Shown: one piece after another, positions 53,495 to 62,212 of the stretch
Layout of the letters: the number at the start of each line of letters is the position of its first letter
Numbering within the stretch: the stretch's first letter is position 1
NCBI RefSeq assembly: GCF_046156265.1
Contig: NZ_JAWDIR010000043.1
Location: forward strand, 372,001-436,000
DNA length: 64,000 bases
Direction: 5' to 3'
From: CAMDHY01 sp046156265
GTDB taxonomy: Bacteria > Pseudomonadota > Alphaproteobacteria > Rhizobiales > Segnochrobactraceae
Translations under genes and position numbers: made by a program
Notes under the pieces: model-generated
What the model was told of the DNA's origin: nothing
Database searches by the model: none
What the model saw: only the letters and a program-made list of their open reading frames with translations

Positions 53495-53521
53495 CGCGGG
53501 CGTCCCCCCGCCTTGCGGCCG

Positions 53522-53848
53522 TCAGATCCGCCAGAGCCGGCAGGACCAGTCGGGCTCGACCGGCACGGCGAGCTCCGGCAGTTCGCAAAACCGGCGGTGG
53601 ACGAGATAGTACATGCAGCTCTCGCACGGCTGCTCGAAGTCGGCGTGCACCACCACGTGGTCGGTGAAGCCGGCGACGACGAGCCGGCCGACGAGGTCGT
53701 CCGGTGCCAGCGCGCGCAGCCGGGCGATCACCGCCTGCACGTCCTCGTGGGTGTCGCAGCGCGGCTCGACCTCGGTGGCGAGGCCGCCGGCGAGCAGGGC
53801 GGCGATGCGGCCGCGCACCGCCTCGTCGTTCTCCAGGGTGAGCGTCAT
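53522..53848 (-). CDS. Four-cysteine hydrogenase-associated protein, copy 2
   Basis: A 108-aa protein. The N-terminal two thirds are helical and variable. The C-terminal 35 residues contain C-x2-C-x9-C-x14-C: CESCMYYLVHRRFC, then ELAVPVEPDWSCRLWRI. The aromatic residues around four cysteines recall high-potential iron-sulphur proteins, but the spacing is shorter than usual and zinc cannot be excluded. It is a clear paralogue of the adjacent gene. A role as an electron carrier or cluster-bearing subunit of the hydrogenase is inferred. Confidence 0.65.
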   Translation of the reverse strand: MTLTLENDEAVRGRIAALLAGGLATEVEPRCDTHEDVQAVIARLRALAPDDLVGRLVVAGFTDHVVVHADFEQPCESCMYYLVHRRFCELPELAVPVEPDWSCRLWRI

Positions 53849-53888
53849 GCGGAGCCTCCTTCGCGCCGGCGGGCGCCGCGCCGCCGGT

Positions 53889-54326
53889 TCAGATGCGCCA
53901 GAGCCGGCACCACCAGTGCGGCTCCACCGGCACGGCGAGTTCGGGCAGGTCGCACCACTTACGATGGACGAGGTAGTACATGCACTCGAGGCAGCGCTGC
54001 TCTTCCTCGCCGTAGGGGTGGTCGACGAAACCGCCGATCACCAGCTTCTGCTCGAGGTCGCCCGCCGGCAGCTCGCGCAGTTCCCGAAGAATCTGACTGA
54101 ACTCCTTTTCCGTCTCCGGAAAGGGCTCGGTCATGGTCTCCAAGCCGCTCGCGAGCAGCTCCGCGATGCGTGCGAGCACCTGATCGTGATCCTCCACCGG
54201 CATGCCCTTCTTCTCCCCACGAAGGGTCCACTCGGGAGCGCGGCGAGGCCCGCCAAACGGGGCCGCCACGCCTTGGGCGTGATCGGAGTCGAAGGCCACC
54301 ATTGCCCCCTCCGCGGCGAGGATCAT
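53889..54326 (-). CDS. Four-cysteine hydrogenase-associated protein, copy 1
   Basis: A 145-aa protein whose ATG overlaps the hupL stop (ATGA), so it is co-translated with the large subunit. The C-terminus has the same pattern as copy 2: CLECMYYLVHRKWC and ELAVPVEPHWWCRLWRI, with identical C-x2-C-x9-C-x14-C spacing. A shorter start at MPVEDHD (about 54206) is possible and would make it the same length as copy 2. Position straight after hupL points to a third structural subunit or an immediate electron acceptor. Confidence 0.65.
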   Translation of the reverse strand: MILAAEGAMVAFDSDHAQGVAAPFGGPRRAPEWTLRGEKKGMPVEDHDQVLARIAELLASGLETMTEPFPETEKEFSQILRELRELPAGDLEQKLVIGGFVDHPYGEEEQRCLECMYYLVHRKWCDLPELAVPVEPHWWCRLWRI

Positions 54327-55924
54327 GCTGTCCTGAAGCGAGCGAGCTCCTCCCCCGTCTTGGCATCGTGCGCATGCACCGTGCAAACTAGACAGGAGTC
54401 GTAGGAGCGGCAGACGTGGCCGACCTCCACCGGGTCGTGCGGGTCGCGGATCGGGATGCCGATCAGCGCCTCCTCGATCGGGCCGCGCTCGCCGGTGGAG
54501 GCGCGCGGTCCGACGTTCCAGGTGGTCGGTGCGATGATCTGGTAGTTCTTGATCTTGCCGCCGCGCACCTCGATCCAGTGGCAGAGCGCGCCGCGGATCG
54601 CCTCGGTCGCCCCCCAGCCACGACCGTCGCGCTCGGTCGGCTTGATGTACCATTCGTCGCCGAGCCGCAGCTCGCGCAGCACCCGCTCCATCTCGCGGTA
54701 GATCTTGACGCCCTCGTGCATGCGGGCGAAGTGGCGCAGCGCCACGCTGGCGCCGCCCGTCTTGCGGTAGATGTCGAGTACAAGCGGGTCGTAGTGCTGC
54801 CAGGCCTCGCCGTGGCGGCCGCCGGCGACGAGCTGGCGCGCCAGCGGTCCTGCCTCGAGCCGGCCGTTCTCGCTGTGGCCGACGGCCGTCGACCACGAGT
54901 ACTTGCCGTTCGGGTCGACGTCGTTCTTCTGCACCGGCTTGGTGGTGCGGTCGAAGGGGTGCACAGGCCCGCCCTCGTCGTACCAGGCGTGCAGCGTGTC
55001 CTCGCGGGTGAACGACTGGTCCATCAGCTTGTGGGTGTCGGTGGCGCCGTCGTAGACGCCGCTCTTCATGATCAGCGCGGCGTTGCGGCCCTCAATGGTC
55101 GGCTTGTTGTATTTGTCCTCGTGCGGCAGGTAGCCCCAGGTGACGAACTTGCCGTGGCCGCGCCCGTAGGTGTCGAGGCCGATGTCGTGGCTCATCCGCC
55201 AGAACATGCCGAGGTCGGAGTTCGCGTGCTCCGGCCGCTCGTCGAGCCAGGCCATGAAATCGTCGTAGGAGCGGATCTCCTCGTAGCGCTCCAGCGAGCA
55301 GCCGAGCCAGATCGGCTCCAGCCAGTTGCGGCGGAAGTGCTCGAGAATCGACCAGGCGCGGGTGACGTCGGTGAGCGTCGGCGCACACATCACGCCGCCG
55401 GGCACCATGTAGCTCGAGTGCGGCCACTGCCCGCCGAGCAGCGCGTAGATCTCCACCGGCCGCCCGGAGATGGTGACGCCGATCTCGTAGTTGGTGCCGG
55501 TGAACGGCGACCACCGCTTCACCGCCTCCTCGTAGTAGCGGCTGCCGGCATAGGCCTTGTTCGTGTAGTCGATCATGAACAGGCCGTAGTGGTGGCGCGG
55601 CAAGCTCTGCAGGGATTCGGCGAGCTGGCCGAGGTTGCGCGCCAGGATGGCGTTGCGCGGCACCGTCGTCGCCCAGGCGGTGTCGAGCGCCCAGGCAGCG
55701 CATGTGAGGTGCGAGGCGCCGCAGATGCCGCAGGCGCGCGGCGTGACGACGAGGCCGGCCTGCGGATCCTTGTCGCGCAGGATGATCTCGAAGCCGCGGA
55801 ACAGCTCCGCCTGCGTCCAAGCGTTGACGACGCGTCCGTCGGCCACCTCGACGCGCACGTCGAGGTCGCCCTCGACGCGGCCGACCGGCGAAATGTCGAG
55901 CGTCTGTACGGCTGCCTGAGCCAT
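54323..55924 (-). CDS. hupL: NiFe-hydrogenase large subunit, group 2a-like
   Basis: A 533-aa catalytic subunit. L1 motif RACGICGASH (C65, C68, H72) and L2 motif YDSCLVCTVH (C511, C514) give the four nickel-binding cysteines. The 16 residues after H517 (AHDAKTGEELARFRTA) are the C-terminal peptide removed by the maturation protease. This C-terminus is of the cyanobacterial HupL / mycobacterial HucL type (group 2a), as I recall it. A GGGAGGAA ribosome-binding site precedes the ATG. It oxidises H2 with electrons passing to the small subunit. Confidence 0.9.
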   Translation of the reverse strand: MAQAAVQTLDISPVGRVEGDLDVRVEVADGRVVNAWTQAELFRGFEIILRDKDPQAGLVVTPRACGICGASHLTCAAWALDTAWATTVPRNAILARNLGQLAESLQSLPRHHYGLFMIDYTNKAYAGSRYYEEAVKRWSPFTGTNYEIGVTISGRPVEIYALLGGQWPHSSYMVPGGVMCAPTLTDVTRAWSILEHFRRNWLEPIWLGCSLERYEEIRSYDDFMAWLDERPEHANSDLGMFWRMSHDIGLDTYGRGHGKFVTWGYLPHEDKYNKPTIEGRNAALIMKSGVYDGATDTHKLMDQSFTREDTLHAWYDEGGPVHPFDRTTKPVQKNDVDPNGKYSWSTAVGHSENGRLEAGPLARQLVAGGRHGEAWQHYDPLVLDIYRKTGGASVALRHFARMHEGVKIYREMERVLRELRLGDEWYIKPTERDGRGWGATEAIRGALCHWIEVRGGKIKNYQIIAPTTWNVGPRASTGERGPIEEALIGIPIRDPHDPVEVGHVCRSYDSCLVCTVHAHDAKTGEELARFRTA

Positions 55925-55976
55925 AATGAATTCCTCCCGGAGATGTTGATTGCGTCGGTGCGGCCGGTGGCCCGGC

Positions 55977-56939
55977 TCAGACGACGAAGATGTCGCGCTC
56001 CGCCCACGCCGGAGCGGCGGCCTTGGCCGCGGCGGTCAGCTTGATGTAGCCGGTCTTGTCGACGCCCAGCGGCATGTCCTTCGGCACGCCCATCACCGTC
56101 TGCGTCTTGAAGACGGTGCCCGGCGCGAGCTCGAAGAACGGGAACTCCGGCTCGGTGCAGCCCATGCAGGGCATGCCGGCGCGCGTCTTCGACGACTGCC
56201 GGTTCCACAGGATGCGGTTGCACGGGCTGTGGGTCATCGGGCCGCGGCAGCCGAGGTCGTAGAACAGGCAGCCCTTGCGCTGGCCGAACTCGGTCGCCGA
56301 GACCTTGTAGGCGAAGTGCATGTTGCGGGTGCAGCCGGTCTGCGTGAAGCTCGTGAAGAACGTCTTCGGCCGCTGCAGTTCGTCGAGCGCGAGGTCGCCT
56401 GCCCGCCCGGTAGCGACGGCGACGAGGATCTGCGTCACCCAGTCGGGGTGCGCCGGACAGCCGGGGATGTTGATCACCGGCAGGCCGGCCTTCGACTTGA
56501 AGCCGGTGCCGAGCGAGCCGCCGGGCGCCCGCTTGAGGAACTGCAGGCCGACCGACTCGCTCGGGTTCGGCGCCGTCGCCGGGATGCCGCCCCATGTGGC
56601 GCAGTCGCCGATCGCCACGACGAACTGCGCGGCGTCCGAGAGCTCCTTCACCCAGTCCTTCATCGGGCGGCCGCAGAAGCGGTTCCAGTTGCCGGTGCCG
56701 TTCGGCGCGTTCACCACCGAGCCCTCGAAGACGAAGATGTCGAGCGGGATCTTCCCCGACACGCAGTCGACCAGCATCTGCTTGACGTTCTCGCCGAGCT
56801 CGAGGCCGAGCGAGGGATGCCAGAGCACGTTGATGCCGAAATCGGTGACGAGATCGCAGGCGCTCGGCTCCTCGGCATTGAGAAACGACATCGTGTTGCC
56901 GGAACACGCTCCGCCCTGGAGCCAAAGCAGGTTCGCCAT
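55977..56939 (-). CDS. hupS: NiFe-hydrogenase small subunit, group 2a-like, without Tat signal
   Basis: A 320-aa Fe-S subunit starting MANLLWLQGG behind CCGGAGGAAAC. There is no twin-arginine signal peptide, so the enzyme is predicted to stay in the cytoplasm. The proximal-cluster motif reads C12-S-G-N15: the second cysteine of the usual CxxC is Asn. Further cluster ligands are seen in GDCATWGG, NIPGCPAHP, TGCTRN, GCRGPMTHSPCNR and MPCMGC. The variant motif fits hydrogenases with a three-cysteine proximal cluster, as reported for the [3Fe-4S]-containing Huc enzyme. It is the first structural gene after the sigma-54 promoter. Confidence 0.9.
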   Translation of the reverse strand: MANLLWLQGGACSGNTMSFLNAEEPSACDLVTDFGINVLWHPSLGLELGENVKQMLVDCVSGKIPLDIFVFEGSVVNAPNGTGNWNRFCGRPMKDWVKELSDAAQFVVAIGDCATWGGIPATAPNPSESVGLQFLKRAPGGSLGTGFKSKAGLPVINIPGCPAHPDWVTQILVAVATGRAGDLALDELQRPKTFFTSFTQTGCTRNMHFAYKVSATEFGQRKGCLFYDLGCRGPMTHSPCNRILWNRQSSKTRAGMPCMGCTEPEFPFFELAPGTVFKTQTVMGVPKDMPLGVDKTGYIKLTAAAKAAAPAWAERDIFVV

Positions 56940-57004
56940 TGTTTCCTCCGGTGGTGGGCCGGCGTCGCTCGGACGATGGCCTCGTTCGTTTAGAATGGTT
57001 GTGA

Positions 57005-57019
57005 GCAAGCCCCGTGCCA
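57005..57019 (-). promoter_or_regulatory. Sigma-54 promoter of the hydrogenase operon
   Basis: On the minus strand, TGGCAC at 57019-57014 and TTGC at 57008-57005 are separated by GGGGC. This is an exact -24/-12 element with the required five-base spacer. It lies 66 bp upstream of hupS, giving a predicted leader of about 55 bases. A HupR/HoxA-type sigma-54 activator is encoded just upstream, matching the control scheme of other uptake hydrogenases. Confidence 0.85.
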
Positions 57020-57106
57020 GCGCTTGGCGATGCGCGAATATTCGTGCACTATCAATTGGTTACCAAAATTCGCCGACGTCGCGAACGTCCGCGATCGGGC
57101 TCAACT

Positions 57107-57125
57107 GACAACAAAGTTTGTTGTC
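57107..57125. promoter_or_regulatory. Palindrome upstream of the hupS promoter, candidate HupR binding site
   Basis: GACAACAAA-G-TTTGTTGTC is a perfect 9-bp inverted repeat centred about 100 bp upstream of the -24 element, the usual distance for an enhancer-binding activator. HupR is reported to bind TTG-N5-CAA type sites. A second small palindrome, GAAAACT-A-AGTTTTC (57131-57145), lies six bases further out. The assignment is by position and symmetry. Confidence 0.6.
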
Positions 57126-57173
57126 TGGCTGAAAACTAAGTTTTCTAGAATGAAAAGGGACAGAGCCGCCGGC

Positions 57174-57416
57174 TCAGCCGTGGCGGTTGCCACAGCGGGG
57201 GCACTCGACCTCGAGCGCATAGCCGAACCAGATGCCGCGGCAGCGGCTGCACCAACGGCCGGTGGTGCCGGCCGTGCGCATGCCGAGGCGGCGCGCCATC
57301 GCGCCGGTACCGAGGTCGACGAAGCCGCCGGGGCTTCCCGCCGGCGTGGTGCGCGAGAGCGGAAACCGCACCAGCGCGCCACCGTCGGTGGCGCCACGTT
57401 CGTCGTCGGTCGCCAT
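57174..57416 (-). CDS. Small zinc-ribbon protein between hupR and hupS
   Basis: An 80-aa protein with a GGGAGCGAGG ribosome-binding site. The C-terminus carries WCSRCRGIWFGYALEVECPR and CGN: two CxxC pairs about 15 residues apart, a zinc ribbon or rubredoxin-like site. The N-terminus is acidic then proline-rich. It may be co-transcribed with hupR. It could be a regulator or assembly factor; nothing else is known. Confidence 0.6.
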   Translation of the reverse strand: MATDDERGATDGGALVRFPLSRTTPAGSPGGFVDLGTGAMARRLGMRTAGTTGRWCSRCRGIWFGYALEVECPRCGNRHG

Positions 57417-57463
57417 GCCTCGCTCCCTCGACCACGCCGCCGATGCGGCGTCCGCACCATCAA

Positions 57464-58924
57464 TCAATCCCGCAGGGGACCGCCCTCGTCCAGACCGTAG
57501 CGGCGGATCTTGTTCGCCAGGCCGACGCGCGACAGGCCGAGGTCCCGGGCGGCGCGGCTCTGGTTCCAGCGCTGCTTCTCGAGGGCGTGGCGGACGAGCT
57601 GCTGCTCGAGCGATTCGACCATCTCCTTCAGCGACTTGCCTTCGGCCGTCAGCCCGCGTGCGGCGGCCGGCCGCGGCGTCGCCTTCAGCTTGGCGAACTC
57701 CGGCGAGAGATGTCGGCGCGTCAGGTACTCGCCGTCCTTCGCCAGCGCCACCATGCGGCGGATCTCGTTCTCGAGCTCGCGCACGTTGCCGGGGAAGGTG
57801 TAGTCGCGGAACAGGTCGACGACGTCGTTGGCGACGCCGAGCACGCGGTTGCCGAGCATGCCGCCGTGCTTGCTGACGAAGAACTCGGTGAGCACCGGGA
57901 TGTCGTCGGGCCGCGAGCGCAGCGGCGGCACCTCGAGCTCGAAGCCCTTCAAGCGGAAGTAGAGGTCCTCGCGGAACTTGCCGGCGTCGACCATCGGGCG
58001 CAGCGGCTTGTTGGACGCGGCGATGACGCGCACGTCGCAGACGAGCACCTGGTCGGTGCCGAGCGGCTTCACCTCGCCCTCTTGCAGGAAGCGCAGCAGG
58101 CTCACCTGGAAGGACGGCGAGATCTCGGAGATCTCGTCGAGGAAGACGGTGCCGCCGTCGGCGGCGCGAAACAGCCCGAGCCGGTCGCTCACGGCGCCGG
58201 TAAAGGCGCCGCGCCGGTGGCCGAACAGCTCCGAGTGCAGCAGCTCGTCGGGGATGCCGCCGCAGTTCTGCATCATCAGCGGGCTGGACGAGCGGGTCGA
58301 ATGGAAGTGCATGGCGCGGGCGAGCAACTCCTTGCCGGTGCCGGTCTCGCCCTTGATGAGGATCGGCAGCTGCGTGCGCGCCGCCTCGCGGGCGAGGTTG
58401 CACAGTTCCGCCATCGCCTCGCTGGCATAGACGAGCCGCTCGAACGAGGACGCCTGCACCTTCGCCGGCGCGTCCGGGCGATCCTGGAAGACGGCGGCGT
58501 CCTCGCCGATCTTCAGTTCGCGCGCCAGCAGGCGGTGGCGGCGCGCCAGTTCGCGCGTCTCGAGCGCCCGCTTGACGACGAGGCCGACCTGCTCCGGCTG
58601 CAGCGGCTTGGTGAGGTACTGGTAGGCGGCGGTGCGCGACAGGATCTCGCCCAGCTCCGCCCCGGTGTCCCCGACGAGCAGGACGCGGACGAGGTAGGGG
58701 TGGGTGAAGCGCAGCCGCGTCAGGAACTCGACGATGTCGCAGCCCTGCGCGTCGAGATCGGCGACGACGAGGTCGACGTGCGCGTCGCGCACGATGTCGT
58801 TCACCTCCGATTCGCGTGACGCGGTCAGCACGCGGTATTCCGAGGCGGCCGCCAGCGCGTCCGCCGTGTCCCGGTGCTGATCCTCAAGATCGGCGACGAT
58901 GAGGATCGTGGATTGCGGGACCAT
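57464..58924 (-). CDS. hupR: HupR/HoxA-type sigma-54 response regulator
   Basis: A 486-aa NtrC-family protein. The receiver domain (about 1-120) has the phosphoacceptor candidate in VVADLDAQ near residue 56 and Lys in YLTKPLQ near 106. The AAA+ domain has GETGTGKE (about 192-199) and the sigma-54 contact loop GAFTGA (about 239-244). The C-terminal Fis-type HTH is NQSRAARDLGLSRVGLANKI. HupR-type proteins activate hup operons from upstream sites. The ATG at 58924 was taken; a TTG six codons upstream is possible. No HupT/HoxJ kinase is in the window. Confidence 0.9.
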   Translation of the reverse strand: MVPQSTILIVADLEDQHRDTADALAAASEYRVLTASRESEVNDIVRDAHVDLVVADLDAQGCDIVEFLTRLRFTHPYLVRVLLVGDTGAELGEILSRTAAYQYLTKPLQPEQVGLVVKRALETRELARRHRLLARELKIGEDAAVFQDRPDAPAKVQASSFERLVYASEAMAELCNLAREAARTQLPILIKGETGTGKELLARAMHFHSTRSSSPLMMQNCGGIPDELLHSELFGHRRGAFTGAVSDRLGLFRAADGGTVFLDEISEISPSFQVSLLRFLQEGEVKPLGTDQVLVCDVRVIAASNKPLRPMVDAGKFREDLYFRLKGFELEVPPLRSRPDDIPVLTEFFVSKHGGMLGNRVLGVANDVVDLFRDYTFPGNVRELENEIRRMVALAKDGEYLTRRHLSPEFAKLKATPRPAAARGLTAEGKSLKEMVESLEQQLVRHALEKQRWNQSRAARDLGLSRVGLANKIRRYGLDEGGPLRD

Positions 58925-59367
58925 TGTGACCGGAGGTGTCAACTAGATTATCTATTCGATAGCATTCCTGACATGCCCGCGCAATTCTATGAGCGACCCG
59001 GGGCGCCGTCGGCGCGGAAGAATGCTCCGATCTCCTCCAGCCTCGCCTGGGCCATCGCCTGGGTCTGCGGCGCGTGAGCCCAACCGATGGAGGATGGTGA
59101 TGGTGATCGGGCAGCCTTTGCGCTGCCGGCCCTCCGTCGCCAGTTGCACCTGCCTCGAGATCCACGCGCGAACTGCGGCCAAGCCCTTCACCCTCTCTGG
59201 CAGGCTCGCCCGGAAATGCGCGGCAGATGATCGAGCTTGGCTCCGGAAGTGGACCCGCGCCGCACGTGGGCGTTCGGGCAAAGGACCCGGCAGACTGATC
59301 GTGCTCGTCGCGCAACGTCCCATCGTCACGTCCGACCACTCCATCCGTCTGCCCGATCAGGCCGAGC
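58925..59367. other. Degraded region upstream of hupR
   Basis: No intact gene was found. On the minus strand, fragments in different frames look protein-like. One ends in AQARLEEIGAFFRADGAP and another contains RVKGLAAVRAWISRQVQLAT, as if one gene had been broken by several frameshifts. I could not name it. An AT-rich patch at 58940-58975 containing CTATCGAATAG next to the hupR start may hold the hupR promoter. Confidence 0.35.
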
Positions 59368-60168
59368 TTACGTGTCGAGGTGCTCCTCGGGCAGGATCGC
59401 CACAGCCCGCGTCCAGCCGGCTGAGGCACCGCGGATCTTTACCGGGAAGCAGGCGATCGTGAAGCCCGTCGGCGGCAGCGCCTCGAGGTTGTGCAGCTTC
59501 TCTAGGTGGCAGTAGGCGCGCTCGCGGCCGGCCTTGTGGCCTTCCCAGACGAGCGAATAGTCGCCCGTGGCGGCGACCCGCGCTTGCGTGACATCGAACG
59601 GCGCGTCCCAGCTCCAGGCGTCGGTGCCGGTGATGCGGACGCCGCGCTCCAGAAGGTAGAGCGTCGCCTCGCGGCCCATGCCGCAGCCGGCGCGGACATA
59701 GTCGTCCGCACCGTAGCGGACGCCGGCACGCGTGTTCACCACGACGATGTCGTAGGGCTGCAGGGTGTGGCCGATGCGTGAAAGCTCGCGCTCGACGTCG
59801 AGAGCCGTGGCAACTGTTCCGTCGGCGAAGCCGCGGAGGTCGAGCTTCACGCCCGGCCGGAAGCACCAGTCGAGCGGGATCTCGTCGATCGTCGGCGAGC
59901 GCTCGCCGGGGCCGAGGGCGTGGTTGGTGGTCGGGTGGAAGTGCCAGGGCGCATCGAGATGCGTGCCGTGGTGGGTGGTCACCGTCAGCTTCTCTATCGC
60001 CCACGCGGCGCCGTCGGGCAGGTCCTCCGGCGTCAGGTCCTGGAACGAGGCGCGCATACGGTCGATGGTCTCACCGTGGCCGAGATAGGTGATCTCGGGG
60101 CGCGAATATTCCGGATCGCTGGCGACCCCGTTCTCGATCGGCACGGACAGGTCGACGAAGCGCGGCAT
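59368..60168 (-). CDS. Cyclase-family metal hydrolase (kynurenine formamidase-like)
   Basis: A 266-aa protein of the cyclase/kynurenine formamidase superfamily. It has the metal-binding HHGTHLDAPWHFHP near residue 67 and a conserved Asp in TGTDAWSWD near 170. These enzymes hydrolyse amides or lactones such as N-formylkynurenine. The substrate is not evident from the neighbours, which are fragments of an amino-acid ABC transporter, a molybdopterin hydroxylase and an amidase. Those fragments suggest a lost degradation gene cluster. Confidence 0.8.
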   Translation of the reverse strand: MPRFVDLSVPIENGVASDPEYSRPEITYLGHGETIDRMRASFQDLTPEDLPDGAAWAIEKLTVTTHHGTHLDAPWHFHPTTNHALGPGERSPTIDEIPLDWCFRPGVKLDLRGFADGTVATALDVERELSRIGHTLQPYDIVVVNTRAGVRYGADDYVRAGCGMGREATLYLLERGVRITGTDAWSWDAPFDVTQARVAATGDYSLVWEGHKAGRERAYCHLEKLHNLEALPPTGFTIACFPVKIRGASAGWTRAVAILPEEHLDT

Positions 60169-60200
60169 GAGGCGGGATTCCGGAAGCGATCGGGGAATGG

Positions 60201-60638
<438 letters not shown>

Positions 60639-61119
60639 GAACCCGCGCCTCGTCGACGGCCAGATCCGCGGCGGCATCGCCCAAGGCATCGGCACGGCGC
60701 TCTACGAGAAGTACCACTACGACGAGGACGGCCAGCTCCTCACCGGTTCGCTCGCCGACTACGCCGTGCCGACCGCGCACGAAGTACCCGACATCGTCGT
60801 CGACCACGTCGAGACGCCGTCACCGTTCACCGAGTTCGGCATCAAGGGCTGCGGCGAAGGCGGCCGCCTCGCCGCCATGCCGGCGATCGCCGCAGCGATT
60901 GACGACGCCTTCGCGGATGAAGAGCTGTTCGTCGCCGAACTGCCGGTGACGCCGTCGGCGCTGCACGGCATGCGAAAGGACGCCGAGCTGACGCGTTCGG
61001 GCGGGACGATTGTGCAGAGGACCGGCGAGACTTCCCAGCATCGCGACGCTGCCACCGCTTCCCGGCAGGAGCATCACGCCAGCCGCACGGGCCGGGCCGT
61101 CGAGCGTCATAGGCCATGA
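60639..61119 (+). pseudogene. Fragment of a CoxL/xanthine-dehydrogenase-type molybdopterin subunit
   Basis: The plus strand encodes only the C-terminal part of a molybdopterin hydroxylase large subunit: GNPRLVDGQIRGGIAQGIGT, YALTG-like SLADYAVPTAHEVPDI, and GIKGCGEGGRLAAMPAIAAA. Homology fades near 61000, and the frame runs to 61119. The other 80 percent of the gene is missing. The left end abuts the livF fragment head to head, marking a rearrangement junction. Confidence 0.75.
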
Positions 61120-61159
61120 TCCACTACGCCATGGGCTGCCTCCTCCTCAGGAGGATCGC

Positions 61160-61835
61160 TCACGAGTGAATTTCACAACGGACTCTCAGCAATGCTGCAA
61201 GCTGCAAATCGAGAGCGTCCTCGAAGCGTCGCGTCGCAATCTGAAAACCCAGCGGAAGGCCAGGGACATCCATCGGCACCGACACGGCGGCAAGGTCGAG
61301 GAAGTTCACGAAGCGGCCGTCGGGAGCGACGACACGAGCCTCATCCACTTCCGCCCTCATCCACTTCCGCCACCGGAATGGCGGTCTCGCTGTAGGCGGG
61401 GGTCGCTATCGCTTCGAAACTTTCGAGACGTTCGGCGAAGGCGCTCTTGGCGTCTTCGCGGCGTGCGAGGATCGACTGATATTCGTCTGCAAGGATGTTC
61501 CGGCCCGCGCGGATGCGGGTGCGGATCACTGCGTTGACGCGGCTGGTATCAGAGTCGGCGCAGGATTGCAGCGTGCGGTAGCTTTCGAAACTCATCATCC
61601 GGCCCGCTCGGGCGAGGTAGTCGGTCAGACGCTCGGGTGGTCGGAATTCGCCGATGATCGCCCCATGGGCAGTCAGCGTGTCGAGCGCCGCAAGAATGGC
61701 GCGGCGCGTCTCTGCGTTTGCGGCAGACAGCTCGTCCTCGGCAAGACGACCCAGACGAAGTCCTGCGACGGGCAAACCAAGGCGAGCTGCAAAGTCGATC
61801 TTGGGCGCGCAGGGTTGTCGGATCGGCGGGGTCAA
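61160..61835 (-). pseudogene. Amidase fragment, frameshifted
   Basis: The minus strand encodes the C-terminal part of an amidase-signature protein in two frames: LGLPVAGLRLGRLAEDELSA to AIPVAEVDEGG, then VAPDGRFVNFLDLAAVSVPM and FQIATRRFEDALDLQLAALL to the stop at 61160. The frames are split by a 16-bp tandem duplication (61340-61371). The N-terminal half with the catalytic Lys-Ser-Ser triad is missing. Confidence 0.75.
61340..61371. repeat. 16-bp tandem duplication that breaks the amidase frame
   Basis: CTCATCCACTTCCGCC is present twice in direct succession (61340-61355 and 61356-61371). Removing one copy restores the amidase reading frame, so replication slippage is the likely cause of inactivation. 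Confidence 0.85.
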
Positions 61836-62212
61836 CCGCGCCATGGCGCGCGCGGGACGGCGACCGGCGCAACTTCGCGGCCCTTGCGCCGCGCCACTAC
61901 CAGCGCAGTTGCGCGGCGTTGCTGATGGCTGCGGCATAGGCCGACCGGGCACTTGCGCCGGTTCTGCCGAGGCTGTGCCGCCCCACTACTCCCGCGTTCG
62001 CACAAACCGGAGCAGAAGGTTCGAATCCAGCGCCCTCCCCTCCGCCATATTTACGATCTAAGCTATTGAAAAGCCTAAATCTGAGCTGGCTGAAGTCGGC
62101 CCTACCTACACAAAAACCTACACAATGCGGGTGGACACGGGCATCCTGGCGCGGATGTGACTGGACGCTCGAAAGGCCGGCTACGCCATCGACTCGTGAG
62201 CCCACCGCGGCG
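61836..62212. other. Rearranged stretch with a tRNA-like scar
   Basis: No gene is supported. At 62018-62047 the plus strand reads GGTTCGAATCC and, after a C-rich stretch, TCCGCCA. This resembles a T-loop and acceptor end of a tRNA, but the distance between them is five bases too long for a real tRNA, and no 5' half is present. Direct repeats of CCTACACA follow at about 62104 and 62118. It may be a decayed integration site. Confidence 0.3.

Noticed and set aside
62013..62047. tRNA-like 3' end (GGTTCGAATCC ... TCCGCCA)
   Set aside because: The distance from the T-loop to the CCA is five bases too long, the T-stem does not pair, and no 5' half (a GGAGGGG-type acceptor strand) is found upstream. 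It is at most a decayed attachment site.
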